Positions 23,881 through 30,886 of a stretch of 37,763 bases of DNA are shown here, one piece after another. Position 1 is the stretch's first letter, and each line of letters starts with the position of its first letter. The DNA is taken from the NCBI GenBank assembly GCA_947632405.1, contig CANRPE010000014.1:1-37763 (forward strand). Direction: 5' to 3'. The translations under genes were made by a program, and so were the position numbers. Origin of the DNA: an uncultured Bacilli bacterium (GTDB lineage: Bacteria > Bacillota_I > Bacilli_A > RF39 > UBA660). The notes under the pieces were generated by a model. That model worked only from the letters and a program-made list of their open reading frames with translations, did not search any database and was not told the origin of the DNA.

Positions 23881-23900
23881 AAAAACACTCTTTTGAGTGT
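23881..23900 (-). terminator. Terminator before the prohead protease
   Basis: ACACTC-AAAA-GAGTGT then TTTTATTTT on the minus strand, lying exactly between the stop codon of the acidic 76-residue gene (23901) and the protease start. Confidence 0.6.
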
Positions 23901-24131
23901 CTATTCATCTTCTTCGACTCCATCAATATATTCAAAGTCATCACATAATTTAATTCCATAATCATAAATATCATCTGTATCAGTAATATTATTATCGACT
24001 ATATAATCATACATTTTTTGCATATCTTCCTCAGTATCAAGTAAACCCATAATTCCTGAAATGTCATTATTTTCATAATCGAAAGTATATTCTTTCAATT
24101 TTTTTCTTAATTTTTCTTCTATTTCGCTCAT
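23901..24131 (-). CDS. Small acidic protein downstream of the portal
   Basis: A 76-residue, strongly acidic protein (SGIMGLLDTEEDMQKMYDYI; ends GVEEDE) with no recognised family. Its ATG overlaps the portal stop by 4 bases (ATGA), so the two are tightly coupled. A standard HK97-type head module has no gene here. The pairing with the extra basic domain at the portal C-terminus suggests an immunity or inhibitor protein. This is inferred from charge and context only. Confidence 0.6.
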   Translation of the reverse strand: MSEIEEKLRKKLKEYTFDYENNDISGIMGLLDTEEDMQKMYDYIVDNNITDTDDIYDYGIKLCDDFEYIDGVEEDE

Positions 24132-25555
24132 TTTTTATACTTTCTCCTTCCTATAACATTAAAGTCATCATAACTATTATACTTAAAAATATATTCTTTG
24201 TCGTCAATTATTTGAGAATTTTTACCTTTTTTCCATTTATCAGGATTAGAATTTATTAAATGTGCTAATCTACCATATTCTTTTTTTGATAGTTTTGTCT
24301 TTTTACTACCAGTAGTGAATTTGCCATGTTTATCGTGATTGGGATTAGCTTTAGTTTCATCTTTACTATCATTTCCTACTTGATAATCATTTGCTATTGA
24401 ACTATCAATATGATTTAAATCTTGCATTATAACATCACCATCATCTCTAGGCGCTAAATTAAATATTTCTCTTAATTCATTTATTGTCATTATATTATTT
24501 GCATATCTCAACAAATTAACTTTTGTATTATTAGATACATATTGAAGCCTATTACTTTCAAATACTATTTCATTACCAAAATGCTTTTCAGTAGGTGTAA
24601 ATATTTTATTAGTAAACTCTAAACTCATTTGTAAGCCTATTGGTTCAAGTACTGATTCATAGAAAGCATTCCATTCATCTTCACTATACTTAGATTGAAC
24701 GATACTCTCGTTTACTCCAAAATAAGAGAGTATTTTATTATCAATACTCTTTACTTGACTATCACTTGCAGTTGTAGGTTCAATCTTAACTGGTGAAAAT
24801 TCTGATGTTGCATCTAATCCACCAATACCACTTTTATCTGCATTATTAATAAAATCTTCAACAAATTGATCTCGCATCTTTTTAACATCCTCAGGCTTTA
24901 GCATTGCCTTTGTTGATTTGATGACACCTTTTATTGATTGAGTTGTTTTAATAGCATTTATAATACCTTCATCTAATACATGTTTCATTGATAAAGTCTT
25001 AATTATTGGTGTGGTAGAACCACCAGTAATACCACTATCACTTATAAATCTTGTTAAATGAATACAACTATCATATGGTACGAATCTTTCTTTTGAACGA
25101 CCAAACTTAAATTTAATCCATATCTTTTTTTGATATTCATAAAGTTTACCCTCACTAAAATCTAATGGATATAAACCAGTTATTTTTAAATCTTTATCTC
25201 TTTGCATATATACAAAACTATCATTATATAATTCTAAATTAGATATTACTTGATAATAAAATTGATATGCATTTTGCAATTCATTTGGTTGCTTTGCAAT
25301 TAAACTATAAAGATTATCTTTTAGATTTTCAAACTTTCCTTTAAAATTCCTAATATGTTTTGGATGCATTTTAGCACCATTTCTTGCAATAGCATCTACA
25401 CAAGCTCTTACATCAGTATCATTTTTAAAGTCACCATTATATTTAGTAAAAATAGCTTTATTTCCATTTAATACTGTAAATTCAGTCGCATTTTGTGGGG
25501 TTATACTATTATCATCATTACCAAATAATCTGCTGAATAAACTTCTTTTAACCAT
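24128..25555 (-). CDS. Portal protein with extra C-terminal basic domain
   Basis: A 475-residue HK97-type portal protein. The portal part (about 1-390) shows ELQNAYQFYYQVISNLELY, IKFKFGRSKERFVPYDSCIH, then YFGVNESIVQSKYSEDEWNA and INELREIFNLAPRDDGD. Family members usually end about there. Here a linker with NPNHDKHGKFTTGS (about 410-425) leads to about 50 Lys-rich residues (KLSKKEYGRLAHLINSNP ... FKYNSYDDFNVIGRRKYKK). NPNHD..G+FT linkers are known ahead of accessory and effector domains on phage head proteins. The extra part may be a small nuclease-like effector; catalytic residues are not certain. The start follows GAGGAG and overlaps the terL stop. Confidence 0.88.
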   Translation of the reverse strand: MVKRSLFSRLFGNDDNSITPQNATEFTVLNGNKAIFTKYNGDFKNDTDVRACVDAIARNGAKMHPKHIRNFKGKFENLKDNLYSLIAKQPNELQNAYQFYYQVISNLELYNDSFVYMQRDKDLKITGLYPLDFSEGKLYEYQKKIWIKFKFGRSKERFVPYDSCIHLTRFISDSGITGGSTTPIIKTLSMKHVLDEGIINAIKTTQSIKGVIKSTKAMLKPEDVKKMRDQFVEDFINNADKSGIGGLDATSEFSPVKIEPTTASDSQVKSIDNKILSYFGVNESIVQSKYSEDEWNAFYESVLEPIGLQMSLEFTNKIFTPTEKHFGNEIVFESNRLQYVSNNTKVNLLRYANNIMTINELREIFNLAPRDDGDVIMQDLNHIDSSIANDYQVGNDSKDETKANPNHDKHGKFTTGSKKTKLSKKEYGRLAHLINSNPDKWKKGKNSQIIDDKEYIFKYNSYDDFNVIGRRKYKK

Positions 25556-27240
25556 TATTTAATCTCCTCACTAACATAATCTAAATATTCTTGTTGCTTA
25601 TTAACATAGATTACATATGCATCCATTAAACTAGATGCACCATCAATCCTTTGTCTTGATTTTTCTTTTGATAACATAATATTTTCATTATCATCTACTT
25701 TTACAACTACATTTGATAGATTCCATTTTAATATTGGATTATTATTGTAATTAATTTTCTTATCCATCAAATCAGCTTTCATTTGTTTTAGTGGTGCTGA
25801 TTCAGTTTTATAACCTTGTCTTACTTCAATCATATCAAAGCCATTACTTTTCATTTCATCACACCAAAATTGAGCATTCCAACTATCGTATCCCACCCAT
25901 AGTGGTCTTAAATCAAACTCTTGTACTTGTTCAATAAACCACTTTGTTATATCGTGATAATCAATTTTAGAATCACCACTTAATCTCAAATAACCAGCCT
26001 TTAACCATTTATCATATGGTATTTTATCTTCTGAAACTTTTTTTTCTAAAAAATTCGTTGGAATCCAATACATTTGCTTAATTCTTATTTTTCCTTTTAC
26101 TACACCAAGTATAGTTGCACAAGTTAAGTCAGTAGTACTAGATAAATCACATCCACCTATACAATAAGAATCTTTCCAATTTGAATATATTTCTTCATTA
26201 TTCAAATCATCAAATGTAAGCCATGCATTAACACTATTTTGTCGAACATTAAAATCTTTACATAATAAATTAACTAATTCAATAGGATTAGCTTTAGCTC
26301 TTTGAACCTTTTCTCTCAATGCTTTAACTGATTTTATTTTTCCTAAAGATGGATTAGGTTTATACCATGCTTCTTCATTCACCCATTCTTTTTCATCATC
26401 TAATTCATATATGACTGGTAGTAAAACTTCATCAGGTATAGTTCCATCAATAACTTGACTTGCATAGTCATACTCAATATCAAATACATTTTGTCTGATA
26501 GTTCCCATAGTACTTGTTTCAAGTAATATAGGTTGTTGTCTAGCACTCATAGAATCATACATAACATCAAGTAAATTTTTATCTTTCCATGCATGTACTT
26601 CATCTGCTATTACTAAATGACTATTTAAACCATCCAATGAATTACTATCACTAGCTAATGCTCTAAATGTTGAATCAGTTGCATCATAATAAATACCACC
26701 AATCAAACAACGAATTCTTTTAGCTAAAATTGGCGATTTTTTTATCATTTTCTTTGATTCTTCCCAAACTATTTTTGATTGTTCACGTTTAGTTGCAACT
26801 GAATATATTTCAGCTCCACCCTCTCCATCCTTAGTTAGCATATAATTTGCTATAGCTGAATCTAATACAGATTTTCCATTTTTTCTTGCAACAAATAATA
26901 TCGCTTTTCTATATTTTCTAAAACCAGTATCTTTATCAACAAATCCAAATAAGGCTTGTACAAATGCTTTTTGAAATAGTTCTAATTTCAATGGTTGTCC
27001 ATTCCATTGACCTTTTGATTGTCGACAATACTTTTCAATAAAATGAATACATCTTAAACTTTTTCTTTCATCAAAGATATATGTATGAGTTTCATTTTCT
27101 CCAGTTTCTTGATTAGTAAAAGACACCTCTTTTGGTGTCTTTATATCATCAACTAATCTTTTATAAATTGTTTTTACTTTTTTACATACCTTATTAGGAT
27201 TTTTTTCTATCCACTTGTAATATTCTTCTATATATGTCAT
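25555..27240 (-). CDS. Terminase large subunit
   Basis: The 561-residue packaging motor and nuclease, HK97 type. ATPase: Walker A-like ARKNGKS (118-124) and Walker B VIADEVHAW (Asp213-Glu214). The nuclease domain begins near residue 360 with IGGCDLSSTTDLT, includes WVGYDSWNAQFWCDEM, and ends with a KSRQRIDGASSLMDAYV segment with late acidic residues. Length is normal. It overlaps terS and the portal by a few bases and lacks its own good ribosome-binding site, so translation is coupled. A terminator-like hairpin lies inside its 5' part (27119-27142). Confidence 0.93.
   Translation of the reverse strand: MTYIEEYYKWIEKNPNKVCKKVKTIYKRLVDDIKTPKEVSFTNQETGENETHTYIFDERKSLRCIHFIEKYCRQSKGQWNGQPLKLELFQKAFVQALFGFVDKDTGFRKYRKAILFVARKNGKSVLDSAIANYMLTKDGEGGAEIYSVATKREQSKIVWEESKKMIKKSPILAKRIRCLIGGIYYDATDSTFRALASDSNSLDGLNSHLVIADEVHAWKDKNLLDVMYDSMSARQQPILLETSTMGTIRQNVFDIEYDYASQVIDGTIPDEVLLPVIYELDDEKEWVNEEAWYKPNPSLGKIKSVKALREKVQRAKANPIELVNLLCKDFNVRQNSVNAWLTFDDLNNEEIYSNWKDSYCIGGCDLSSTTDLTCATILGVVKGKIRIKQMYWIPTNFLEKKVSEDKIPYDKWLKAGYLRLSGDSKIDYHDITKWFIEQVQEFDLRPLWVGYDSWNAQFWCDEMKSNGFDMIEVRQGYKTESAPLKQMKADLMDKKINYNNNPILKWNLSNVVVKVDDNENIMLSKEKSRQRIDGASSLMDAYVIYVNKQQEYLDYVSEEIK
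27119..27142 (-). terminator. Terminator-like hairpin inside terL
   Basis: AAAGACACC-AAAAGA-GGTGTCTTT on the minus strand, a 9-bp perfect stem ending in TTTT, about codons 33-41 of terL. It encodes ordinary residues (KTPKEVSF), so chance is possible. Confidence 0.35.
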
Positions 27241-27563
27241 AGATCGTCATTGTCAAAGTCATCATAACTATTCATAGAATCTTTTGGTAGTAAATCATTT
27301 ATTTGTTTTACAGTGGATTGATAATTCTTAATCATAGAATTGTATTGTGTAAGAGCTGGATTTGCTCTTTCAATACTATACTTACCTTGCGACATTTCAG
27401 TAATTACACCTTTATCAGTTAATTCTTTTTTTAGTTTATTTAATGTCTTTTTCATAAACTCTAATTCTTTAATAAGTGCTAAACCTAACATACCACTTTC
27501 ATTGTTCATTTCATTAAAAAATTTTTTAAGTTTTTTAAAATTAATTGGCTTTATTTTGTCCAT
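27237..27563 (-). CDS. P27-family terminase small subunit
   Basis: A 108-residue helical protein of the P27 small terminase family. LALIKELEFMKKTLNKLKKE, the ...KGVITEMSQGKYS turn and NPALTQYNSMIKNY are the family landmarks; it ends in an acidic tail. It recognises the packaging site and loads TerL. The start follows GAAAGGAGAG. It sits between the putative cos region and terL, as in other cos phages with an HNH gene. Confidence 0.85.
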   Translation of the reverse strand: MDKIKPINFKKLKKFFNEMNNESGMLGLALIKELEFMKKTLNKLKKELTDKGVITEMSQGKYSIERANPALTQYNSMIKNYQSTVKQINDLLPKDSMNSYDDFDNDDL

Positions 27564-27579
27564 TTTGCTCTCCTTTCTA

Positions 27580-27672
27580 CAGAGTAGGGGGGATATGCAC
27601 GAATCCGCACATTTTTTGAAGGCTCTAGCCTCGGTTTCTCATTGAGGCTTGATTCATCACCTCTAGGGGGGA
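27580..27672. other. Putative cos site
   Basis: A GC-rich island between the HNH gene and terS. TAGGGGGGA occurs at 27585-27593 and again at 27664-27672. Between them are GGGGGATATGCACG, CCGCACATTTTTT and a stem AGCCTC (27627-27632) / GAGGCT (27644-27649). HNH-terS flanks and G-runs beside an alternating purine-pyrimidine ATATGCACG are typical of cohesive-end sites of HK97-type phages of Gram-positives. The cut position cannot be read from the sequence. Confidence 0.55.
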
Positions 27673-27673
27673 A

Positions 27674-28015
27674 TCAGACTCTTTTAATTAGGTTTCCATC
27701 AGAATCAAACATATAATCTTTTCTTGTTACTTGATCTTGATGATGCTCTAACTCATGGCACTCTTTACATAATCCCTCTAGGTTGTTTTCATTAAGTGTA
27801 ATGTTATCATCATATACATTAGTGTTATCTAAATATTCTTTATGATGTACGATTCCTGTTCGCCTTTTGTCTTTTGGAATCCACATACTTAATCCATCAA
27901 CATATACAGGTTTATGACATCTATTACATAATAGGTTCTGCTTTATCCATATGTTTTTTCTTGCAGTTTTCCATGCTTTAGAGTTATAGAAATCTTTTCT
28001 TATTCCATGACTCAT
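27674..28015 (-). CDS. Phage HNH endonuclease
   Basis: A 113-residue HNH nuclease. It shows the N-terminal FYNSKAWKTARKNIW, two CxxC zinc pairs (CNRCHKP and CKECHELEH), and the catalytic IVHHKEYLDN with a following Asn in NNLEGLC. Such proteins act with terminase in cutting cos DNA in many phages. Its start overlaps the previous stop by 4 bases (ATGA). It lies next to the putative cos site and terS. Confidence 0.92.
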   Translation of the reverse strand: MSHGIRKDFYNSKAWKTARKNIWIKQNLLCNRCHKPVYVDGLSMWIPKDKRRTGIVHHKEYLDNTNVYDDNITLNENNLEGLCKECHELEHHQDQVTRKDYMFDSDGNLIKRV

Positions 28016-28230
28016 TTTATTTTCTTACTTCTTACTGCCTTTTCAGTTTTACTTTTTAGTTTAGCATTTTCTTTTTTATCTTCTTTAATGACTTCTATTT
28101 GTCTAACTAATCCTAGAGATACTAACTCATCTGCTCTTTCTTTAGATACTGTAATTAGTTCTCCTCTATTGATTTGTTTTTTTAATTGTAAATCGTTGTA
28201 TGTAGCAGTACATTCTACTTTTACTTTCAT
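28012..28230 (-). CDS. Small phage protein of unknown function
   Basis: A 72-residue protein: a compact N-terminal half (KVKVECTATYNDLQ, RGELITVSKERADELVSLGLV) followed by a Lys/Glu-rich tail. Similar small proteins, with a domain ending in an 'ERA.EL...GLV' helix, are common beside phage head genes and often listed as uncharacterised. The start follows GAAAGGAGAATATAGT. It lies between the chaperone frame and HNH. Confidence 0.6.
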   Translation of the reverse strand: MKVKVECTATYNDLQLKKQINRGELITVSKERADELVSLGLVRQIEVIKEDKKENAKLKSKTEKAVRSKKIK

Positions 28231-28247
28231 ACTATATTCTCCTTTCT

Positions 28248-28481
28248 TTATCCAAATACTCTATCTATATCTTGTTGTGTTGCTTTTCTTGTTCCATCTG
28301 ATGATGTTTCTATACTAGATAGTAGTATATTTAATAAACTAACGAATGACATTTCTTTCATATCATCGATAGTTATATTTAATCTTTTAGCAAGAGCTAT
28401 TATTTCATATTCATCTATTGGCTCATCACTTTGTGAACTGTTGGGGATTTCCTTTATTTCCCCCTGATATGGGTGTAACTG
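28248..28481 (-). CDS. Tail assembly chaperone, T part (reached by +1 frameshift)
   Basis: An open frame after an in-frame TAG at 28482 with no start codon or ribosome-binding site of its own. Downstream of the shift it reads NSSQSDEPIDEYEIIALAKR, then LNITIDDMKEMSFVSLLNILL and ends in DIDRVFG. A helical tail like this is typical of the T domain of G/GT chaperone pairs. It overlaps the end of the 120-residue G-like frame (stop at 28426) in the +1 frame, so it is most easily read as a fusion extension of about 65 residues. Confidence 0.65.
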   Translation of the reverse strand, partial: QLHPYQGEIKEIPNSSQSDEPIDEYEIIALAKRLNITIDDMKEMSFVSLLNILLSSIETSSDGTRKATQQDIDRVFG

Positions 28482-28788
28482 CTAATTCAATTGTTTCATC
28501 TACCCACTTTATATCATCAAATAACTTTTCTATTCCTTTTAGAAATTCTTCAAATGACCCTACTTGTTTAGCATCAGATTCTACTATCATTACATATGTT
28601 ATTTGTAATAATATTTCTATAAAATCATCTAATACTGCAAGTATATCATCATTACTTTTTCTTAAATCTTTTATCGTATTAATGTCTTGCATCAATTTTC
28701 TACCAGTCATATCTCTATATTTGAATTGTGTTAATGCACTTGATTGCATAGTATAATCTTTACCACCGATATTAATTATTTTTTTCAT
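28426..28788 (-). CDS. Tail assembly chaperone, G part
   Basis: A 120-residue protein: an N-terminal IGGKDYTMQSSALTQFKYRD, then GRKLMQDINTIKD, a helical IEILLQITYVMIVESDAKQV and WVDETIELAVTPISGG. Size, fold outline and the overlapping downstream frame fit a phage tail assembly chaperone (G, with GT made by frameshift) that coats the tape measure. The assignment rests on pattern and on the overlap architecture. The place is unusual: upstream of HNH-terS-terL, not before the tape-measure gene. The start follows AAAAGGAGAAAGTT. Confidence 0.65.
   Translation of the reverse strand: MKKIINIGGKDYTMQSSALTQFKYRDMTGRKLMQDINTIKDLRKSNDDILAVLDDFIEILLQITYVMIVESDAKQVGSFEEFLKGIEKLFDDIKWVDETIELAVTPISGGNKGNPQQFTK
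28440..28464 (-). promoter_or_regulatory. Candidate +1 frameshift site
   Basis: Between the TAG at 28482 and the G-frame stop at 28426 there are two slippery places for a +1 shift: GGG-G in the G-run at 28464-28460 and CCC-C at 28446-28443. Programmed +1 shifting at a CCC codon is known from Listeria phage PSA structural genes. The -1 frame does not connect the two frames. Confidence 0.55.
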
Positions 28789-28819
28789 AACTTTCTCCTT
28801 TTCTAATAAATTTAGAACA

Positions 28820-28844
28820 AAATAAAAGAGGTTATAATAACCTC
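28820..28844 (-). terminator. Terminator between early and late regions
   Basis: GAGGTTAT-T-ATAACCTC then TTTTATTTTG on the minus strand (stem 28828-28844). It lies 40 bases before the chaperone start, in a 213-base gap (28789-29001) that also holds a duplicated gene start (28922-28993). A late promoter is expected here; TGTGATACT near 28885 is a weak extended -10 candidate. Confidence 0.6.
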
Positions 28845-28921
28845 ATAAAATAAATTAGAATATAGTTATGTAGATATTTTCCTACTTTAATAGTATCACA
28901 TAAAAAATCTATCATTTTCTA

Positions 28922-28993
28922 TCATATTTTTTTTCTTATATATTTATATTTTTTATACTTTGCAAAATAAACATTATCTTTTATTTTTAACAT
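28922..28993 (-). pseudogene. Truncated copy of the 5' end of the gene at 29306-29569
   Basis: A 23-codon frame, MLKIKDNVYFAKYKKYKY..., preceded by TGAGGTAAATA. The ribosome-binding site, ATG and next seven codons repeat the start of the gene at 29569 (GGAGGTAAATATG; MLKIKDND); then the frame becomes Lys/Tyr-rich and stops. It is either a short expressed peptide or the scar of a duplication. Confidence 0.5.
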
Positions 28994-29001
28994 TATTTAC
29001 C

Positions 29002-29313
29002 TCATATACTAACCCAAATAACGATTGCTTCATAATGTTCCAAATCATTGACTTTATTTCTAATTACAATATCATAACCATCATCAGATAAATTTTTATA
29101 TTCTTCTACATCTGAATAATAATCAGATAGATTTTCAATAGCATCATCTTCACCAATATAAACTTTTTCATCGTCAATATATACAGTTTCAATTTCACCA
29201 TGATATTCTTTCATAAGCATATAGCTATAATCACCAAATTCATCACTTTGCACCATAAATACAACAGGCAATTTTGGATTTTGATTAAGAAGTTTTAATA
29301 AATCACTATTCAT
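29002..29313 (-). CDS. Phage protein of unknown function
   Basis: A protein of about 103 residues: LLKLLNQNPKLPVVFMVQSD, then YSYMLMKEYHGEIETVYIDDEKVY and a Tyr/Asp-rich second half ending YEAIVIWVSI. The strand-rich pattern suggests a compact alpha/beta domain. It is acidic, with no motif recognised. ATG 29313 is chosen because AAAGGTGAAAAAG precedes it. It overlaps the end of the previous gene by 8 bases and is the last early gene before the late region. Confidence 0.65.
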   Translation of the reverse strand: MNSDLLKLLNQNPKLPVVFMVQSDEFGDYSYMLMKEYHGEIETVYIDDEKVYIGEDDAIENLSDYYSDVEEYKNLSDDGYDIVIRNKVNDLEHYEAIVIWVSI

Positions 29314-29569
29314 CTTTTTCACCTTTTTCAACTAAATCTGCTTTTATTAAATCATATAAAATATCGAGTTCACTATTTTCAATTCCACTAATATAAATAG
29401 TTCCTTCTTTTAAATCTTCAGTGCAATCAGAAACATCAAAAACGACACCGTGTTTCATATAAATTGCATAATGAGTTCCACTTTCATAATCGCTATCAGC
29501 ATCCCACTCAAGATTATATTTACTTATAATTTCATTATAAAATTTATCATTATCTTTTATTTTTAACAT
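29306..29569 (-). CDS. Acidic phage protein of unknown function
   Basis: An 87-residue acidic protein, KYNLEWDADSDYESGTHYAI, then VVFDVSDCTEDLKEGTIYI and a helical end EKGEKDE. The last codons double as ribosome-binding site and start of the next gene. A good GGAGGTAAAT site precedes it. Its first codons and leader recur at 28922-28993. Confidence 0.65.
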   Translation of the reverse strand: MLKIKDNDKFYNEIISKYNLEWDADSDYESGTHYAIYMKHGVVFDVSDCTEDLKEGTIYISGIENSELDILYDLIKADLVEKGEKDE

Positions 29570-29571
29570 AT

Positions 29572-29661
29572 TTACCTCCTACTATCTATAAATAAATATA
29601 TCAATAAACAAGATAAGCCTATACCCCAACCAATACTAAACCAAAATATAAACTCTAACAT
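29572..29661 (-). CDS. Small single-span membrane protein
   Basis: A 29-residue frame, MLEFIFWFSIGWGIGLSCLL plus LIYLFIDSRR, almost entirely one membrane helix with a basic end. It fills the gap between two genes, and its stop lies in the GGAGG site of the next. The ribosome-binding site is weak. Its compact placement favours a real gene. Confidence 0.45.
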   Translation of the reverse strand: MLEFIFWFSIGWGIGLSCLLIYLFIDSRR

Positions 29662-29675
29662 ATTTACTTCAATTC

Positions 29676-29894
29676 CTAATCTGTATTTTCTAATTTTTTC
29701 TTTATATATTTTTTTACTTCTTTTTTTAGTTCTTCTTTAATTATCTTTCGTTCTTCTTCAAATTCTTCTTTTGTAATAATCTTTTTCTGAATCAGTAATT
29801 CTACTATTGTTAAACTATACGAATTTAATTCTATTTGAAATTTAATTTCATTAGTATTTAGATATTCTTCAACAATTTTTTCATCATATTCCAT
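29676..29894 (-). CDS. Helical phage protein of unknown function
   Basis: A 72-residue, Glu/Lys-rich helical protein: EKIVEEYLNTNEIKFQIELN, then IVELLIQKKIITKEEFEEER and a charged coiled-coil tail. The ITKEEFEEER helix resembles small phage DNA-metabolism accessory proteins, but no assignment is justified. It overlaps the preceding gene by 11 bases. Confidence 0.6.
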   Translation of the reverse strand: MEYDEKIVEEYLNTNEIKFQIELNSYSLTIVELLIQKKIITKEEFEEERKIIKEELKKEVKKYIKKKLENTD

Positions 29895-30120
29895 TATTTT
29901 TCACTTCTTCACCTTGTAAAATGGATACAATTCTTTTAAAGTTAATTTCTACACTTCTACCATCATCACTAATTATAATTAAGTCATCGTGATGATTAGT
30001 AATTAAATCTATTACTTTATCAATTCGTTGTTGTAAATCTTTATTTTCTTTAATTATTTGATTAATAAAATCTCTTGTTTTATTTTGAGCATTACCAATA
30101 AATACATATTCTTTAGACAT
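29884..30120 (-). CDS. Phage protein of unknown function
   Basis: A protein of about 78 residues: a helical first half (TRDFINQIIKENKDLQQRID) and an alpha/beta end (LIIISDDGRSVEINFKRIV). ATG 30120 with AGGAG 9 bases upstream is preferred; ATG 30129 lies within that site. No family recognised. Confidence 0.6.
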   Translation of the reverse strand: MSKEYVFIGNAQNKTRDFINQIIKENKDLQQRIDKVIDLITNHHDDLIIISDDGRSVEINFKRIVSILQGEEVKNNGI

Positions 30121-30159
30121 TTTATTCATCTCCTATCTTATAACAATTATGTTCTAATT

Positions 30160-30588
30160 TCATAGTCCAAGCTCCTCCGCTGTATATTCTTTATTTAATT
30201 CCATACCTTTGTACATTGTACCTTTTTTAAAAAAAGGAAATGGTATTACAATTTGATTTGTATGAATTACAATATATTCTTCTTTACGATAATTGTCTTT
30301 TATCTTTTTAATATATTCAACACTATCTCTAAAAGGTCTAATAACACCACTTAAATATTTTCTTTCTGCTTCATCAAGTATTGGTTCTTGATATTCTAAA
30401 GTTAGTTTTGCTTTATTTGTTTTAATTGCTTTATTTAAAAATTTTTTTAATATTAAAACTTCTTTTTCAGTTAATAAATCACAGAAAATAATATCTAAAG
30501 TAGAAAAAACTCCATCAGTGTCTTTATCATGAATACATTTAAAATTTTTTATATAAACTTCTTTTTCTAATTTCATTTTATTTTCCAT
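30160..30588 (-). CDS. Conserved-looking phage protein of unknown function
   Basis: A 142-residue protein with a readable middle and end: DEAERKYLSGVIRPFRDSVE, YIVIHTNQIVIPFPFFKKGT and MYKGMELNKEYTAEELGL. The final segments recur in uncharacterised Firmicutes prophage early proteins as I remember them; no function is known to me. The start follows GAAAGAGGTAAAA. It overlaps the next upstream gene by 11 bases. Confidence 0.65.
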   Translation of the reverse strand: MENKMKLEKEVYIKNFKCIHDKDTDGVFSTLDIIFCDLLTEKEVLILKKFLNKAIKTNKAKLTLEYQEPILDEAERKYLSGVIRPFRDSVEYIKKIKDNYRKEEYIVIHTNQIVIPFPFFKKGTMYKGMELNKEYTAEELGL

Positions 30589-30886
30589 TTTTACCTCTTT
30601 CTAACCATCCAATTAATTGGTTAAAATCTGCACTCATCATTTTAAAATTTCTAGTGCAAATTCCCCCATCATATTTTCCTAGTAATTTAAGTCTTTCTGA
30701 TACTTTATCAATAATCTTGTCTTTTTCTTCTAATTGATGTTTATATTCATCAATTTCATCATATAAATTTGAAATATGCTCTTCAATTTCTACAAGAGCA
30801 GATACACCCTTATATAAACCATTATCAAGAAGTAAGTTATCAATAAAATTGCATTTATTATTTATTCTTCTTTCTTCTTTATTCAT
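30578..30886 (-). CDS. Coiled-coil phage protein
   Basis: A 102-residue protein with a central coiled coil (ISNLYDEIDEYKHQLEEKDK) and a C-terminal YDGGICTRNFKMMSADFNQLIG segment. No family recognised. Like its neighbours it overlaps the adjacent genes by a few bases in a tightly packed operon. Confidence 0.6.
   Translation of the reverse strand: MNKEERRINNKCNFIDNLLLDNGLYKGVSALVEIEEHISNLYDEIDEYKHQLEEKDKIIDKVSERLKLLGKYDGGICTRNFKMMSADFNQLIGWLERGKNGK

Noticed and set aside
27119-27142. Functional terminator inside terL
   Set aside because: Kept only as a weak feature: the stem encodes ordinary residues and stopping here would block all head genes.
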